DNA of 58,165 nt, taken from positions 1 to 58,165 of the forward strand of contig CAIXHP010000059.1 of NCBI GenBank assembly GCA_903919315.1. The letters are read 5' to 3'. The notes beneath the pieces are model-generated. The model did not search any database, had not been told where the DNA came from, and was given only the letters and a program-made list of their open reading frames with translations. The stretch comes from an uncultured Pseudomonadota bacterium. Its GTDB lineage: Bacteria > Pseudomonadota > Alphaproteobacteria > UBA9219. Shown piece after piece: positions 41,148 through 52,400 of this stretch (within the stretch, counting starts at the first letter, position 1; each line of letters begins with the position of its first letter). Made by a program: the position numbers and the translations under genes.

Positions 41148-41783
41148 TCAAAGTCCGGCGGCCAAGGATAAAAAAGCGCAAATTATTTCGGGCGATTTAT
41201 GCCCCGCGCCATCCTCCACGCCGGAGGAAACATCGACGCACGGTGCTCCGGTTGCCGCGACGGCGGCTGCCAGATTGGTTGTTTTGAGTCCGCCCGCCAG
41301 CATCCACGGCTTGGCAAAGCGACGGCCCTTCAGCAACGACCAATCGAAAGCGACTCCGGTTCCCCCTGAAGGTTGCGGCCCCAGCTTTGTGTCGAACAAC
41401 AGAAGGTCCGCCGTGGCTTCATACGCCGGAACAACCGCGAGATCGTCTGCGGTCGCGATGTGAATGGTCTTCATGACCGGCAATCCGGTCGCCGCCCGAA
41501 CGGCCATCACGCGCTGCGGAGTCTCATGGCCGTGCAGTTGCAGGATGTTGAGCGGCACCGCCTCCGTTACCGCGCGCAGCTCGTCGTCGGTGGGATCGAC
41601 GAACAGGCCGACGCTTTGAACCTGCGCGGGGACGTGCAACGCCAAGGGCCGCGCTTGCTCCGCCGTCAAGCGATGACGCGAAGGATCGCAGAACACAAAG
41701 CCGACATACCGCGCTCCCGCCGCAACGGCGGCGTTAAGACCGGTTTCTTCCTGCAAGCCGCAAATCTTGACGTGAACGCTCAC
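41148..41783 (-). CDS. trpF: Phosphoribosylanthranilate isomerase
   Basis: Third step of tryptophan synthesis. From the GTG at 41783 the protein is 211 residues, with the family start VKICGLQEE containing the catalytic Cys, ARYVGFVFCDPSRHRL, NILQLHGHE, a catalytic Asp in LLLFDTKLG, and WMLAGGLKTTNL. The start overlaps the pyrF stop (GTGA). trpF before trpBA is normal for Alphaproteobacteria; trpG, trpD and trpC are elsewhere. Confidence 0.95.
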   Translation of the reverse strand: MSVHVKICGLQEETGLNAAVAAGARYVGFVFCDPSRHRLTAEQARPLALHVPAQVQSVGLFVDPTDDELRAVTEAVPLNILQLHGHETPQRVMAVRAATGLPVMKTIHIATADDLAVVPAYEATADLLLFDTKLGPQPSGGTGVAFDWSLLKGRRFAKPWMLAGGLKTTNLAAAVAATGAPCVDVSSGVEDGAGHKSPEIICAFLSLAAGL

Positions 41784-42481
41784 GCGGCAATTTCCGCCGC
41801 CAAACGTTGCGCCGCTTCGACGGGATCGGCGGCTCCGGTGATGGGGCGCCCCACGACCAGATGCGTTGCGCCCGCCGTCATGGCTTCGCGCGGAGTCATC
41901 ACGCGCTTTTGGTCGTTGGCGGCGGCCCAACTGGGGCGAATGCCGGGAACCATCAGAATGAAATCCGGGCCGCACGCCGCGCGTAATAGTGCGACTTCGG
42001 CAGGCGAGCAAATCACGCCATCCAATCCGCTGGATTGCGCGAGCTTGGCCAGACGCGCCACATGCGCCGCAACGTCCGAGGACTGGCCGACAGCGGTAAG
42101 GTCGCTGGCATCGAGACTGGTCAGGACGGTGACACCGAGCAGCTTAGGTCGCCCCGCGCCCGCCGTCGCGGCAGCATCGGCGGCGGCGCGCATCATCGCC
42201 GGACCGCCGGAGGTATGGATGGTGATGAAATTAGGCCGCAGCGGCAGCAACGACCGCACCGCGCCCGCGACCGTGTTGGGAATGTCGTGCAGCTTGACGT
42301 CGAGGAAGAGCGGCAAGCCCAGTTCAGCAATCGGCTTGTAGCCCACCGCGCCGTTGGCCATAAAGAATTCCAGCCCCAACTTGAGTCCGCCCACATGCCC
42401 CCGCAATTGCGTCGCCATCTTCAAAGCTTCGCCAGCGTCCGGCGTATCAAGGGCGCAGAAAACAGGATTCTTAAAAGCCAT
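41780..42481 (-). CDS. pyrF: Orotidine 5'-phosphate decarboxylase
   Basis: Last step of UMP synthesis. The 233 residues contain the signature LFLDVKLHDIPNTVAG with the Asp/Lys/Asp catalytic cluster, FCALDTPD at the N-terminus, FITIHTSGG, GVICSPAEV and VPGIRPSW, and the C-terminal HLVVGRPIT phosphate loop. It sits between lapA (11-bp overlap upstream) and trpF (4-bp overlap), so pyrimidine and tryptophan genes share one transcript. Confidence 0.97.
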   Translation of the reverse strand: MAFKNPVFCALDTPDAGEALKMATQLRGHVGGLKLGLEFFMANGAVGYKPIAELGLPLFLDVKLHDIPNTVAGAVRSLLPLRPNFITIHTSGGPAMMRAAADAAATAGAGRPKLLGVTVLTSLDASDLTAVGQSSDVAAHVARLAKLAQSSGLDGVICSPAEVALLRAACGPDFILMVPGIRPSWAAANDQKRVMTPREAMTAGATHLVVGRPITGAADPVEAAQRLAAEIAA

Positions 42482-42866
42482 GGGGAGGATTCCTCGGTTG
42501 AATGTGGGGGGCGTGAGAAGGGGGCAGGGGGACGGCTTTGCCGCGCCGCCAGCGCAGCTTGAACTTGTTCTTCAGTCGATCGGCGAGGGACTCCGGCAGC
42601 GCCGTCGCTTTGTCCGCATACAGCCGCGCCAGTTCGCGGCTCAGGCGACGGGCATGGAACCGGTGCTTGAGGCTGGCAAGCCACGCGACAAAGCTGCCCA
42701 GCAAAAGCCCAAGAAACAACATGCCGACCAAAAGGACGGACAGCGGCAAAGTGACCTCGGCGTCAAACGGCCAGAAACTAACCGTCACGTCGTTGCGGTT
42801 CGCCAGCGCGAAATTGATCAGCGCCAGCAGAATCGGCAGGGTGATGAGCCAAGACAAGTACCGCAT
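42471..42866 (-). CDS. lapA: LapA (YciS-type) lipopolysaccharide assembly domain protein
   Basis: 131 residues with two transmembrane helices (about 2-20 and 38-62), and between them NRNDVTVSFWPFDAEVTLPL, the family LapA/YciS signature. A coiled cytoplasmic tail follows (KHRFHARRLSRELARLYADK). In E. coli LapA works with LapB and FtsH to control LpxC. The ATG at 42866 is chosen because the upstream residues are not conserved. Its 3' end overlaps pyrF by 11 bp. Confidence 0.85.
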   Translation of the reverse strand: MRYLSWLITLPILLALINFALANRNDVTVSFWPFDAEVTLPLSVLLVGMLFLGLLLGSFVAWLASLKHRFHARRLSRELARLYADKATALPESLADRLKNKFKLRWRRGKAVPLPPSHAPHIQPRNPPHGF

Positions 42867-42958
42867 AGCAGGACACCGCGCAAAAGAGGACAACACCCGA
42901 TTATACCCGCAGAAGCCTTCAGGCAAAAGCCGGAATTCCGTCCTTCCGCCGTTAAGGA

Positions 42959-44107
42959 CTAACGCAATTCAGACCGCAGGAGAGGAAGGCGAAGCCCGAC
43001 GGCGGTTCGAAATTTCCTGTAAAGATCGGCTTGTCCGAGGGGCGGATTGCGTAGTTTGTCCAGAAAGGCATCGACCGTGACACCTGTTGACAGATCGCGA
43101 ACAGTCGCGTCAAAGGCGGCGTAGGCGGTGTTGTTGGCGTACAATCGGGCGGTGGCCTGCTGCCGCGCTTGATGCCAGTTGGGTGTCTGTGGGCGTGAAG
43201 AAGGCACTTGCTGCTCCAAATAACGCTGAATCGACGGATTTGGTAGGTCACGGCACAAAAAGTTATAGGCGTCGCGACCGCGTGCATAGTCCAGAATGAC
43301 TGTTTTGATTTTCTTGCGCCGCTGGTACGCGCTGGGCGTCGTCGTCACTTCCGCCATCTTCATCCACATTTCCGCGATGCTGTCGGACGGCAGCAGATGA
43401 AGGTTGAACTTGTCGATGGGAGCATGCGTTCCCACGCTCACATTGTGGCAACGGACATAGGGCAGGACTCCTGCCGCGCTGGCGGTTTGGTTGAGCTTGT
43501 CCTGCGCCTCTCTCTTGCCGTATTCGGAGGAGCGTAGCTGAAAGAACAGAGTGGAATGCCGATCTTCGTGAAGAACCAGTTGAACCGAGCCGGGGTCGCG
43601 TCTGTCGGTGCCTGTGATGGGATGGCCGAGAAAGAGATGGTTGGCCTCATTCGTTTTTGTCGTCTGAAAATTGCGCCACATCTGTTCCCGCGCGACGGCT
43701 TTTGCCACGGCACCTTCCACGGAAAACGAAATTTTCGCTTTCGCCTGCGCTAACTTGAGCAGAGGATCCACCATTAGACGGATTTGGTAGCATTCCGGGA
43801 AAACCTCATCCGGCAACGGCAACGAGTCGCGGTCCACCGTTTTTCCTTCGGGAAAACTTAGATGCCGCAACGCGCTGCGGAGTTCCCGATTAAGCTCATA
43901 TCCTTGGTGTCGCGTCAGATCGATTTCAAAGATAGCCTCTTTTCTATTGCTGAACAGAACCCAAGCGCCTGCGGGAGGAGCATCAAGGATGCCCTCTCTG
44001 GCGCGATGTTCCCGCGCCTCAATGGTGTCCGCAATAATCTCTGGCCCAAACACGGATTTCAGCCGTCGGGCGAGCCCTGCGCTGTCGGTGGGGCGGCGAA
44101 TAGCCAT
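42959..44107 (-). CDS. Unknown 382-residue soluble protein
   Basis: No signal peptide or transmembrane helix. The sequence has an alpha/beta look: GAWVLFSNRKEAIFEIDLTR, FFQLRSSEYGKREAQ, PYVRCHNVSVGTHAPIDKFN and AYQRRKKIKTVILDYARGRD. The C-terminal 90 residues are helical and Gln/Arg-rich. I do not recognise a family. It stands alone, transcribed away from mutM, with moderately lower GC than its neighbours, and could be an acquired gene. Confidence 0.7.
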   Translation of the reverse strand: MAIRRPTDSAGLARRLKSVFGPEIIADTIEAREHRAREGILDAPPAGAWVLFSNRKEAIFEIDLTRHQGYELNRELRSALRHLSFPEGKTVDRDSLPLPDEVFPECYQIRLMVDPLLKLAQAKAKISFSVEGAVAKAVAREQMWRNFQTTKTNEANHLFLGHPITGTDRRDPGSVQLVLHEDRHSTLFFQLRSSEYGKREAQDKLNQTASAAGVLPYVRCHNVSVGTHAPIDKFNLHLLPSDSIAEMWMKMAEVTTTPSAYQRRKKIKTVILDYARGRDAYNFLCRDLPNPSIQRYLEQQVPSSRPQTPNWHQARQQATARLYANNTAYAAFDATVRDLSTGVTVDAFLDKLRNPPLGQADLYRKFRTAVGLRLPLLRSELR

Positions 44108-44271
44108 GATATTTCTCCGGCATAATATCTCTTCGATTGTGAATTGGTACGCAGCGCAGTTGACAGTGTCAAGCAGAGGTCGGACGTTTAGCCAATGATT
44201 ATGGGATCAATCGAGAGCATTACGATGTTAACCATAAGCCCGCCGCCCCTAAACATCCCAGAGCGACTCTA

Positions 44272-45123
44272 ATGCCCGAACTCCCCGAAGTCGAAACGGT
44301 TTGCGTGGGACTGGCCAAGGTTTTGGTGGGGATGCGTTTTGCGCAGGTGGAGCCGCGCCGCCGTGATTTGCGAGTGCCGTTTCCGCCTGATCTTGCGGAG
44401 CGACTCATGGGGCGCTCCGTGGTGTCCGTGACGCGCCGCGCCAAGTATATCCTGATGGAACTTGACGGCGACGACATGCTTTTGCTGCATCTGGGCATGT
44501 CGGGACGTTTGACGGTGGGGCCGGACAATGGCGCTCCTCCGGGCAAGCATGATCATCTGATCTGCCGTTTCGCTGGAGGCGACGGCCCCGTTGTTATGAC
44601 CTTTACCGATCCGCGCCGCTTTGGACTCTGCGACCTGTTGCCCAAGGCGGTGGTGAGCCAGCATAAATTGTTGCGTGGTTTGGGTGTGGAACCTCTGGGG
44701 CCGGAGCTTACGCCAGCATGGCTGGGTGAACGCTTGCGCGGCAAGACAACCACCATCAAGGCGGCGCTGCTGGATCAAAGGTTGATCGCGGGACTGGGCA
44801 ACATCTATGTCTGCGAAGCTCTGTTCCATGCCGGAATCCGCCCGACACGCCGCGCGGGTTTATGCTCACAGGCGCAAATTGCCAAGCTGGTTCCCGCCAT
44901 CCGCAAAGTTCTGCGCGCGGCGATTGCGGCGGGCGGTTCCAGTTTGCGCGACTATGCCCATACGGACGGTCGGCTTGGTTACTTCCAGCATCAATTCTGC
45001 GTTTATGACCGCGAGGGCGAGCCGTGTCCCGGCTGCGCCTGTTCTCTGTCCAAAACTCACGGCATCCGGCGCGTTCGGCAAGGCGGACGGTCAAGCTTTT
45101 ATTGCGCCACCAAACAGGTCTGA
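44272..45123 (+). CDS. mutM: Formamidopyrimidine-DNA glycosylase (Fpg)
   Basis: Excises 8-oxoguanine and nicks the abasic site. The 283 residues begin MPELPEVETV, giving the catalytic Pro2 and Glu3, contain the lysine of LMGRSVVSVTRRAKYI and RLIAGLGNIYVCEALF (H2TH), and end in the zinc finger FCVYDREGEPCPGC...GGRSSFYCATKQV. The last cysteine expected in C-x2-C is a Lys (CATK), so only three standard ligands remain, with an extra Cys at CPGCAC. DNA repair function is otherwise well supported. Confidence 0.95.
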   Translation: MPELPEVETVCVGLAKVLVGMRFAQVEPRRRDLRVPFPPDLAERLMGRSVVSVTRRAKYILMELDGDDMLLLHLGMSGRLTVGPDNGAPPGKHDHLICRFAGGDGPVVMTFTDPRRFGLCDLLPKAVVSQHKLLRGLGVEPLGPELTPAWLGERLRGKTTTIKAALLDQRLIAGLGNIYVCEALFHAGIRPTRRAGLCSQAQIAKLVPAIRKVLRAAIAAGGSSLRDYAHTDGRLGYFQHQFCVYDREGEPCPGCACSLSKTHGIRRVRQGGRSSFYCATKQV

Positions 45124-45162
45124 GACATTGTCAGCCTCGCTCCGTTGCGGTAGGTTCGGGAT

Positions 45163-45579
45163 ATGAACCTTACACGCTTCACCCTCTCCGCCGCTCTGCT
45201 GATCGTTGCCTGTTCGGCTTCGACCGCTTGGGCCGATTCCAACATCAACCAGAAACGCGACAATCCTGCCGGGACGGCGTTTGCCAAGGTGATCGACGAT
45301 CTGCCGTTGATGCCGGGATTGAGGATTGTCGTGGAGAAGGACGTTTTGTTTATCGCCAAAACAGGTCGCATTGCCCAGACCATGGCGACCGGCAGCGTGG
45401 ATGTGGACAGTGTCTATCCATTCTACCAGAAAAGCCTGCCGCAACTCGGTTGGAAGCTCATCGACGCGCGTACCTATGAACGCGAAAACGACCGTTTGCG
45501 CATCGACGTGAGCGGCACCGGCCCCACGGCGGCGACCGTCGTCAAATTCTCGGTGCAACCCGTTTCGCGCCACGATTAG
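45163..45579 (+). CDS. Small exported protein of unknown function
   Basis: 138 residues with a signal peptide (FTLSAALLIVACSASTAWA-DS). The mature part has FAKVIDDLPLMPGLRIVVEK, TGRIAQTMATGSVD and VYPFYQKSLPQLGWKLIDAR, an alpha/beta pattern of a small periplasmic domain. Cys is present at the end of the hydrophobic core, but no clear lipobox. It begins 40 bp after mutM and is probably co-transcribed with it. Convergent with cysQ. No family named with confidence. Confidence 0.75.
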   Translation: MNLTRFTLSAALLIVACSASTAWADSNINQKRDNPAGTAFAKVIDDLPLMPGLRIVVEKDVLFIAKTGRIAQTMATGSVDVDSVYPFYQKSLPQLGWKLIDARTYERENDRLRIDVSGTGPTAATVVKFSVQPVSRHD

Positions 45580-45591
45580 AGCGTTCTTCGC

Positions 45592-46428
45592 TTAGTCGCG
45601 GGACAACAACGCTAAGAAATCGGTTGTGCGCTGCTCCCCAAAGCCGCCGGTGCTGGCGATAAAGGTGCCGTTGCGGAAATCCGGCTTACCATAGACGAGC
45701 GGGCGATTGTCGGGCGTTATGATCCGTCCGCCGACCGCGCGTAAAATGGCGTCGCCCGCCGCCGTGTCCCATTCGTAGGTGGTGCCGGTGCGCAAAAAGA
45801 CATCGAACTCTCCAGCAGCGAGAAGTCCGAATTTATAAGCGCTGGAGCAAGCCCGCCAGAGGCCGACCTCGCCGCTCAACAGCCATTCGGTCACCGGCAC
45901 ATGCCGCGCCTCGCGGCGGCTGGTCAGCAGGCGCGGCGCGGCCTTGGCGGACGGCGGCGGTGTCGGCACTAAGGCGTGCGCTCCCTGCGCGTTGACGCGC
46001 AGAGCGCCGTTGGGATCGCCGTAAAACAGGTCGTCCGTCTGTGGCGCATAAAGAACGCCGAGGCAGGGCTCGTGCGCGACGACAAGACCGATGTTGACGG
46101 AGAATTCATCGCCGCCCTCGACATAATCGCGCGTGCCGTCGAGCGGATCGACCAACCAATAGGTGCCGCCATCGGCCAAATGCGCGGGATTGTCCTTTTC
46201 CTCGGCGACAACGGGAATGTCGGGCGTGAGGGCGTTCAGTCCGGCAAGAATGATGCGTTCGGCCTCGCGGTCGGCGGCGGTAACGTGGCTGCCGTCGGGC
46301 TTGCGCTGTGTATCCAGCGTCGAGGCGGCGCGGTGCGCAAGGATGCACGCGCCCGCCTCACGCGCGATGTCCTGCAACGCTTGTTTGTGGCGCTCGGACC
46401 AACAAGCGGGTTGACGGAGGTGCTCCAC
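45592..46428 (-). CDS. cysQ: 3'(2'),5'-bisphosphate nucleotidase CysQ
   Basis: Removes PAP formed in sulfate assimilation. Inositol-monophosphatase fold, 278 residues from GTG 46428: VVAEEKDNPAHLADGG gives metal-binding glutamates, WLVDPLDGTRDYVEGGDEF is the DPxDGT motif, and YEWDTAAGDAILRAVGG the C-terminal WDxAAG motif. GTG 46428 has a better-spaced ribosome-binding site than the TTG at 46434. It begins 28 bp after the giant coiled-coil gene on the same strand. Confidence 0.93.
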   Translation of the reverse strand: MEHLRQPACWSERHKQALQDIAREAGACILAHRAASTLDTQRKPDGSHVTAADREAERIILAGLNALTPDIPVVAEEKDNPAHLADGGTYWLVDPLDGTRDYVEGGDEFSVNIGLVVAHEPCLGVLYAPQTDDLFYGDPNGALRVNAQGAHALVPTPPPSAKAAPRLLTSRREARHVPVTEWLLSGEVGLWRACSSAYKFGLLAAGEFDVFLRTGTTYEWDTAAGDAILRAVGGRIITPDNRPLVYGKPDFRNGTFIASTGGFGEQRTTDFLALLSRD

Positions 46429-46456
46429 GCGCAATATCCCGCTTTACGGCAAGCGA

Positions 46457-49400
46457 TCAGCTGATGCGCTTCAGGCTGTCTTCCGCCTGACGCTGCAGCA
46501 CATGGTCAACCGTGTCGCCCATGACATCGCCCGTGGCGGACAACTGACGCAGGATCTGCTCCAGCGAATTGAGCAAATCCTCGCCCTGCAGCTTGAGCGC
46601 GACGCGCATGCGGTCGGTGCGTTGCTGCATCTCTTCGATGGACTTGTTCATCTGCAGGACTTGCGTCTGAGCGTCGACGACCGCGTGGTTCATGCTGTGC
46701 GTTTGGTCGGCGTACATTTGCCCGACGCCGCGCACGATCTCGGTGACGGTCTTTGACCCGTCGGTGAGCCCGCGCATTTGCTTTTCGACGCTGTGGGCGA
46801 CCTCAGAGAGGCGCGCCACGGCTTCGTCGCTGACATCGGCGGTGAGAACGCGGTTCGATTCGAGCCGTTCGGCAACCGAGCCGAGATGGCCGAGCGCCGT
46901 CTGCAACTGGCCGATCAGATCGCTTTCATGCCGCTTGATGCCGTCGCCCGCCATCGACAACCGGTCGAGCAACACGTCGATCTGGTCGCCAAAGCCGCTC
47001 AACAGCTTGGCCACTTCCTCGGTCGCGACGCGCATACGCGCCGTGCGGTCGCTGAGCTGGTTCGCCGTATCCTTGCTGGTCTGGTCGAAGCGTGTGGCGA
47101 TCTTTTCCACGTCCGCCACGGTGCCCGCTGTGGCCGAGCGCAGGGTGGTGCCGGTGCGCTCCAACTGCGCCGTGATTTGCATCAGTCCACGGTTGATGTC
47201 GTCGATCTGCATCTGCACGCCCGTGCGGATGCGCTCCAACTGCTCGCGGAAGCTCTGGCTGGCGCTCAGCATCTGGCCTTCGGCGCGTTCGGTCGTTTCG
47301 GTCAGGAGCGTGATCTGCTTGTTGACCCCTTCGCTGGCCTGAGCCAAGCGCTGTGTGGTCGCGCCTGTGCGGGCATCGATCACGTCGAATTCACGCGCCA
47401 GCTTTTCCGTCGTCTGCACGGCTTCGTCGCGCAGCTTGGCCAGACGCTCGGCCGAGGCGGAGAGTTGGGCGATGCTGTGCGCCGACTTTTCGACCAGTTC
47501 GGTCTGCTCGGCGGACATTTTCTTGCCGCCCAGCTGGATCGCATCGATCTGTTCGGCCAGAGCCTTGTTAAAGGCGCGCAGGGTCTGGTCGGAGGTTTCG
47601 GCCACCTTCTCCAGATTCCGCGCTTCGTCCATCATCGAGTCGCGTACCGCGCCCGTGACGTTGATAAAGCGGTCGGCCGTGCCGAGAATGGCATAGTCGA
47701 TGACTCCGGCCTGTTCCTTGAACGTCTTGCCGGTCGCTTCGATCCGTGCCGTGCTGCGGTCGAGGACGACGGGCAGCTGAACGGATTCGTCGCGCACCAG
47801 CGTCGCCGCCTGCACAAGCGCCGATTCGGAACTCGCCAGATTGGCGCGGAGCGTGTCGCTCTGCGTCGTGAGGTCGAGACCAGCCGCTGTGACTTGCTCG
47901 ACGGCAAGCTGCGAGACTTCGGCAACATGTTCCAATTCGCGCTGCAGCGTGGTCTTGACCTCGGCGATGCGCGCGCTGACCTGATCCAGCATGGCGCGTC
48001 CGTCGCGGTCGCTCGCGGCCATCGTGTCGCGCAACGTGACGAGGCGCGTGGTGGCGTATTCGGCGGTGTCGGCCAGTTGTCGCGCCTGTTGCTCGGTCGT
48101 CTCGCCCGCCTCGGTGACGGTCTTGACGTGGATGCGGATCTTGTCGCCCGCGCTGGCCACGCGCGCTTCGGCCTGTTCGGCGACGGCGGCGAGGATTTCG
48201 GCCTGCTTCTCAAGCGTTTCGTTGGTGGTTTTGGCCAAGCTGGAGAACTGCAGCACCGATTGATCCATGCTGTTGATCACGCTGCCGCTTTGCTGCTTGA
48301 GCTGCTGGCTGGTGGTGTCGAGTTGGGTTACCACGCCGTTCAGCTGTTCGATGACGCGCGACGATTCGCCCTGCATCGATTCCCGCAGCTGCCGCGCCTG
48401 ATCCTGCATGGCGGCGGTGACGGAGAGCATGCCGCGCACCTGTTGCTCGGTCTGCTGGGCCTGAATGTTGAGCGTTCCGGCTTCATCGACGAACCCGGCT
48501 CCGGCGGCCCGCACGTTGGCAAGCGTGTTCTGCGCCACCGATTCGAGCGCGACCATCTGCTTGGTGATCTGTTGCGTGTTGTCGGTGAGACGGGCGGCGT
48601 TGCGTTCCGCGACCGCTGACGTTTCGTCCTGCGCCAAAGCCAGACGGTTGAGCAGAGCGTTCAACGTGTCGCGCTGTTGGTCAAGCGACGAGGTGAGCGC
48701 GCGCTGCCGTTCGCTGATCTGCTGCATGCTGGCGATAAGCGCCGTGGTCTGTTCGTTGACCGAGCCGTGCAGCGTGGTCAGCGTGCCTTCCGCCGTGGTG
48801 CCCAGATCGCGAAGATCCTTGCTGCCGCTGGTGAGCTTGGCGAGGATCGTGTCGAGCGCCAGACCCGTGCGGTCGCTCTCGCTCTGGATCGTTTCGCGCA
48901 TCTGGCGCGCTTGTTCTTGCATCATCGACACATTGGCAAACAGCGCTTGCGTTTGCTGTTCGGCCTGCTGCGCGTGTTGGCTGAGGGCGGCGGATTCGTC
49001 CCCGAAACGCGCGCCGGCCACATGGACGTTGGCCAGAGTCGTGTTGGCCTGCGTGTCGATTTCGTCCATCTGGCGCGCGATTTGCAGGATGTTGTCGGTA
49101 AGCCGCGCGGCGCAGCGCTCCGCCACCGTGGTGGCTTCGTCTTGTGCGGTGGTCAGGCGGTTCAGCAAACCATTGAGCGTTGTGCTTTGCGAATCCAGCG
49201 TGTCGTTGAGAACGCGTTGACGTTCGTCGATCTGCCGCATCGTGCCGGTCAAAGCCGTCGTTTGCGCGTCGACGGTGCCCCGCAGGTGCGTGAGCATGGT
49301 TTCCGCCGAAGTTCCCAGATCGATCAGCTGTGTGTTGCCGCCGTCCAGTTTTTGCAGCAGCGCGGTGAGCGCCTGCGTCACGCGGTCGCTCTCGCCATCG

Positions 49401-52400
49401 AGGCTTGCGCGCAACTGTACGGCTTCTTTCTGCAGCGTCGCGGTGTTGTTGAACAGGGCTTGCGCCTGCTTCTCGGCCTGCTGCGCGTTGCTGGCGAGCG
49501 TTGCGGATTCTTCGGCAAACCCGGCGTTGACCTTGCGGATGCTGGCAATCGAAGACTCGGCGCAAGAATCGATGGTTTCGATCTGCTCGGTGATTTGGCG
49601 GGTGCTGTCGGACAGACGGTTAACGCTGCGCTCGGCCACGGCGGCGGTTTCGTCCTGCGCCAGCGTCAGGCGATTGAGCAAGCCGTTCAACACGTCGCGC
49701 TGCGCGTCGAGCGCAGTGGTCAGGCCGCGTTGCCGGTCGCTGATCTGCTGCATCGAGCTGTTCAGTGCCGATGTTTGTTGCGTGACGTTGTTGTTCAGGC
49801 TGGTCAGCGTGACTTCGGCGGTGGCACCGAGATCGCGCAGCTCGCTGTTTCCGGCGCTGATGCGGCCCAAGAGGCTGCCCAAAATCTCGCCGGTGCGTTC
49901 GCCTTCGCCATGCAGAGCGTCGCGCAACTGGCGCGCCTGATCTTGCAACGCCGAGGTGACGGAGAGGACGGTGCGGGCCTGTTGTTCGGCCTGCTGCGCA
50001 TGTTGGAGCAGCGAGCCCGCCTGATCGGCAAAGCCTGTGCCCGCCGTGCGGACGTTGGCCAGCGTGGTCTGCGATTGATCGCTGAGGACGCCCAACTGAC
50101 GCTGAATCTGCTGCAACGCGTCGGTGAGGCGGGTGATGGTGCGTTCCGCCACTTCGGAGGCTTGGCCATGCGCCGAGCCGAGTTTGTCGAACAGATCGAC
50201 CAACTGGGTGCGCTGGTTTTCGTTGGCGGCGGTGAGGGCGCGATGCTGTTCGCTCAGCTGATCGCCGACGAGATTGAGCGACGCGACCTGTTGCGTGATG
50301 CTGGCCCCGAGGCTGTTGAGCGTGGTGTCGGCCTTGGCCGCTATGTCGAGCAGTTCCTGACTGGTGCTGCCGATACGACTGGAGGCGTTCTGAGTCATTT
50401 CGTGGAACCGCGACGAAGCCTGATCGGCACCGAGCGTGGCGGTGGCCGCCGCTTGTTGCAGTTTGGCGGTCGTCGCGTCGAGTTGGCCGACCGTTTCGCT
50501 GAGCGAGGTGACGAGGCGGTGATTGTTCTGCTCCATCGCCGCGCGGATTTGCGTCGATTGATCGGCAAAGGCGGTCGTGGCGGCGCTGAGGTTGCGGATG
50601 TTTTGTTCAACCTGATGCGTGGAATCGATCATGCGCGTGGACTGTTCGCCAAAAGCGGTTCCCGCCTTTTGGATCATGATCACCGCGTTCTGCGCCGCGT
50701 CGTTGAGGCCGTTGCTCTGGCGTTGGAAGGCGTTGTTGGCTTCCTCGATGCGCGCGACGGATTGCTGCGCGCTGTTGACGGTGGTTTCTTGGGTGACGGC
50801 CAGCTTCTCGTTGAGGAGGCTGAGTTGTTGCAGCGTCTTGCCGCCCGCGCCGGTAATCTGGCTGGCGGTCGCTTCCAACTGGGTTGATCCCGTGCCGATC
50901 AGGCTGATCTGCTGCTGCAACACGTTGTTGAGGGTTTCGACGTTGGTTTGCGCTTGCGCGGCGGTTTGACCGAGCTTGGCGGCGCGGGTCTCGAATTCGT
51001 CCGCCGTGGCGCGGGTCATCTCGCCGTAATGCGTGGCCATGCGGTCGAGCAGGGCTTGCGCGGTGTCGGTGCGCTGCTTGAGCGATTCGCCCAGAATCGT
51101 GAACTTTTGCTCGGCGCGCGCCAGATCGGCGTTGAGGTCGTCGGCCTGCTTTTGCAGAACCGCGCGAATCTGCGCCGCTTCGGTCTGGAGCGCGGAGGTG
51201 ACGATTTGGATTTTCGTACCGGAATCTTCGGCGTCGCGTTGCAACTGTTGCGAATGCTGGCTGACCTGCGAGGCGGCCTGCTGCAGGATGCTGACGGCCT
51301 GCGACGTGTTGCCTCCCAACAAGCCGACTTCCTTTTGCAAGCGGTCGGCGACCGAGCCGAATTGTTCGATCGTGCTGCGCGCGGAATCCTCTTGCGCGGC
51401 GCGCGCGGCGAGGAAACGCCCGTTGAGTTGTTCGATGGTGTTCAGCGTTTCGGTGGTCATGCGGCTGACTTCTTCGCCCATGCCGTTGACGCGGGTGTTG
51501 AACTGCTGCAGGCGAGTCAATTGCTCCTGCATGTTTTCGCCATAGCGGCCCACGGATTCGAGGCCTTGAGTCGTGCATTGCTCGATCTCGTGCACAGCCT
51601 GCTGCACCGGAATGGCGGCGCTCGAGGAGAAATCTTTCAAACGCTGATCGGCGCTGTCGAGCCGCTCCTGCGTTTCCTTGAGCAAGGATGTGAGGCTGAG
51701 ATTCTGTTCGCGCATCGTCTGCTCGGCCGTCTTCGCCTGGTTTTGCAGCTGCTCGATGGTGCCGCGCAGGCTGGTTTCCGCCGCCTGCGCTTGGCCCGTG
51801 ATCGCGCCTTCTTGACGTCCCAGCGATTCCGTGGCGATGCCGAGGGCATGCACGGTCATCTGTGCCGCTTCGTTGATGCGGGTGATGACGACTTCGTTCT
51901 GGTCGACAGCGGCGCGGAGCTTTTCGGTCAGCGTTTCGCCCACGCTTTGGGTCGCGTCGCGCGTGGCCAACAGGCGTTCCAGAACATGTTGCAGGTTTTG
52001 CAGCGCGGATCCGGCGCGGGTCTGAACTTCCTGTCCGGCCATTTGCGAAGCGTTGAAGAGAGCTTCGAACTGCGACAATTGGGTGCCGATTTCGCTGGTG
52101 ATTGAGCGCACCTTTTCCTTGTGCTCGTCGGAGGTCGTGCCGAGCTGAAGGGCGGCGGCTTCGTATTTCGCCGCCGTTTCAGTGAGGTGGGCGGCAATGT
52201 CGTCCGCGCCGCGCCGTGCTTCGGCGTTGACAGCGGTAAATTGCTTGAGCGCGTCGTCGGCGCGGTTGCCGAGATGCGCGAGGCTGCCTTGCAGTTGTTG
52301 CGACAAATCGTCGGTCGCGTCGCCGATCCGCGCCACGAGGCCGTCGAGATCGCTGCGCCGCTGTTGCAAGCCGTGGTCGATGTCCTGAATCTTGACCCCG

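Noticed and set aside
44160-44200. Sigma70 -35 like TTGACA upstream of mutM
   Set aside because: No acceptable -10 sequence at 16-18 bp spacing.
48677-50887. Long open frame (about 736 codons) opposite the giant coiled-coil gene
   Set aside because: It mirrors the repeat structure of the coiled-coil gene, has low-complexity composition and no ribosome-binding site. High GC and third-position bias keep antisense frames open.
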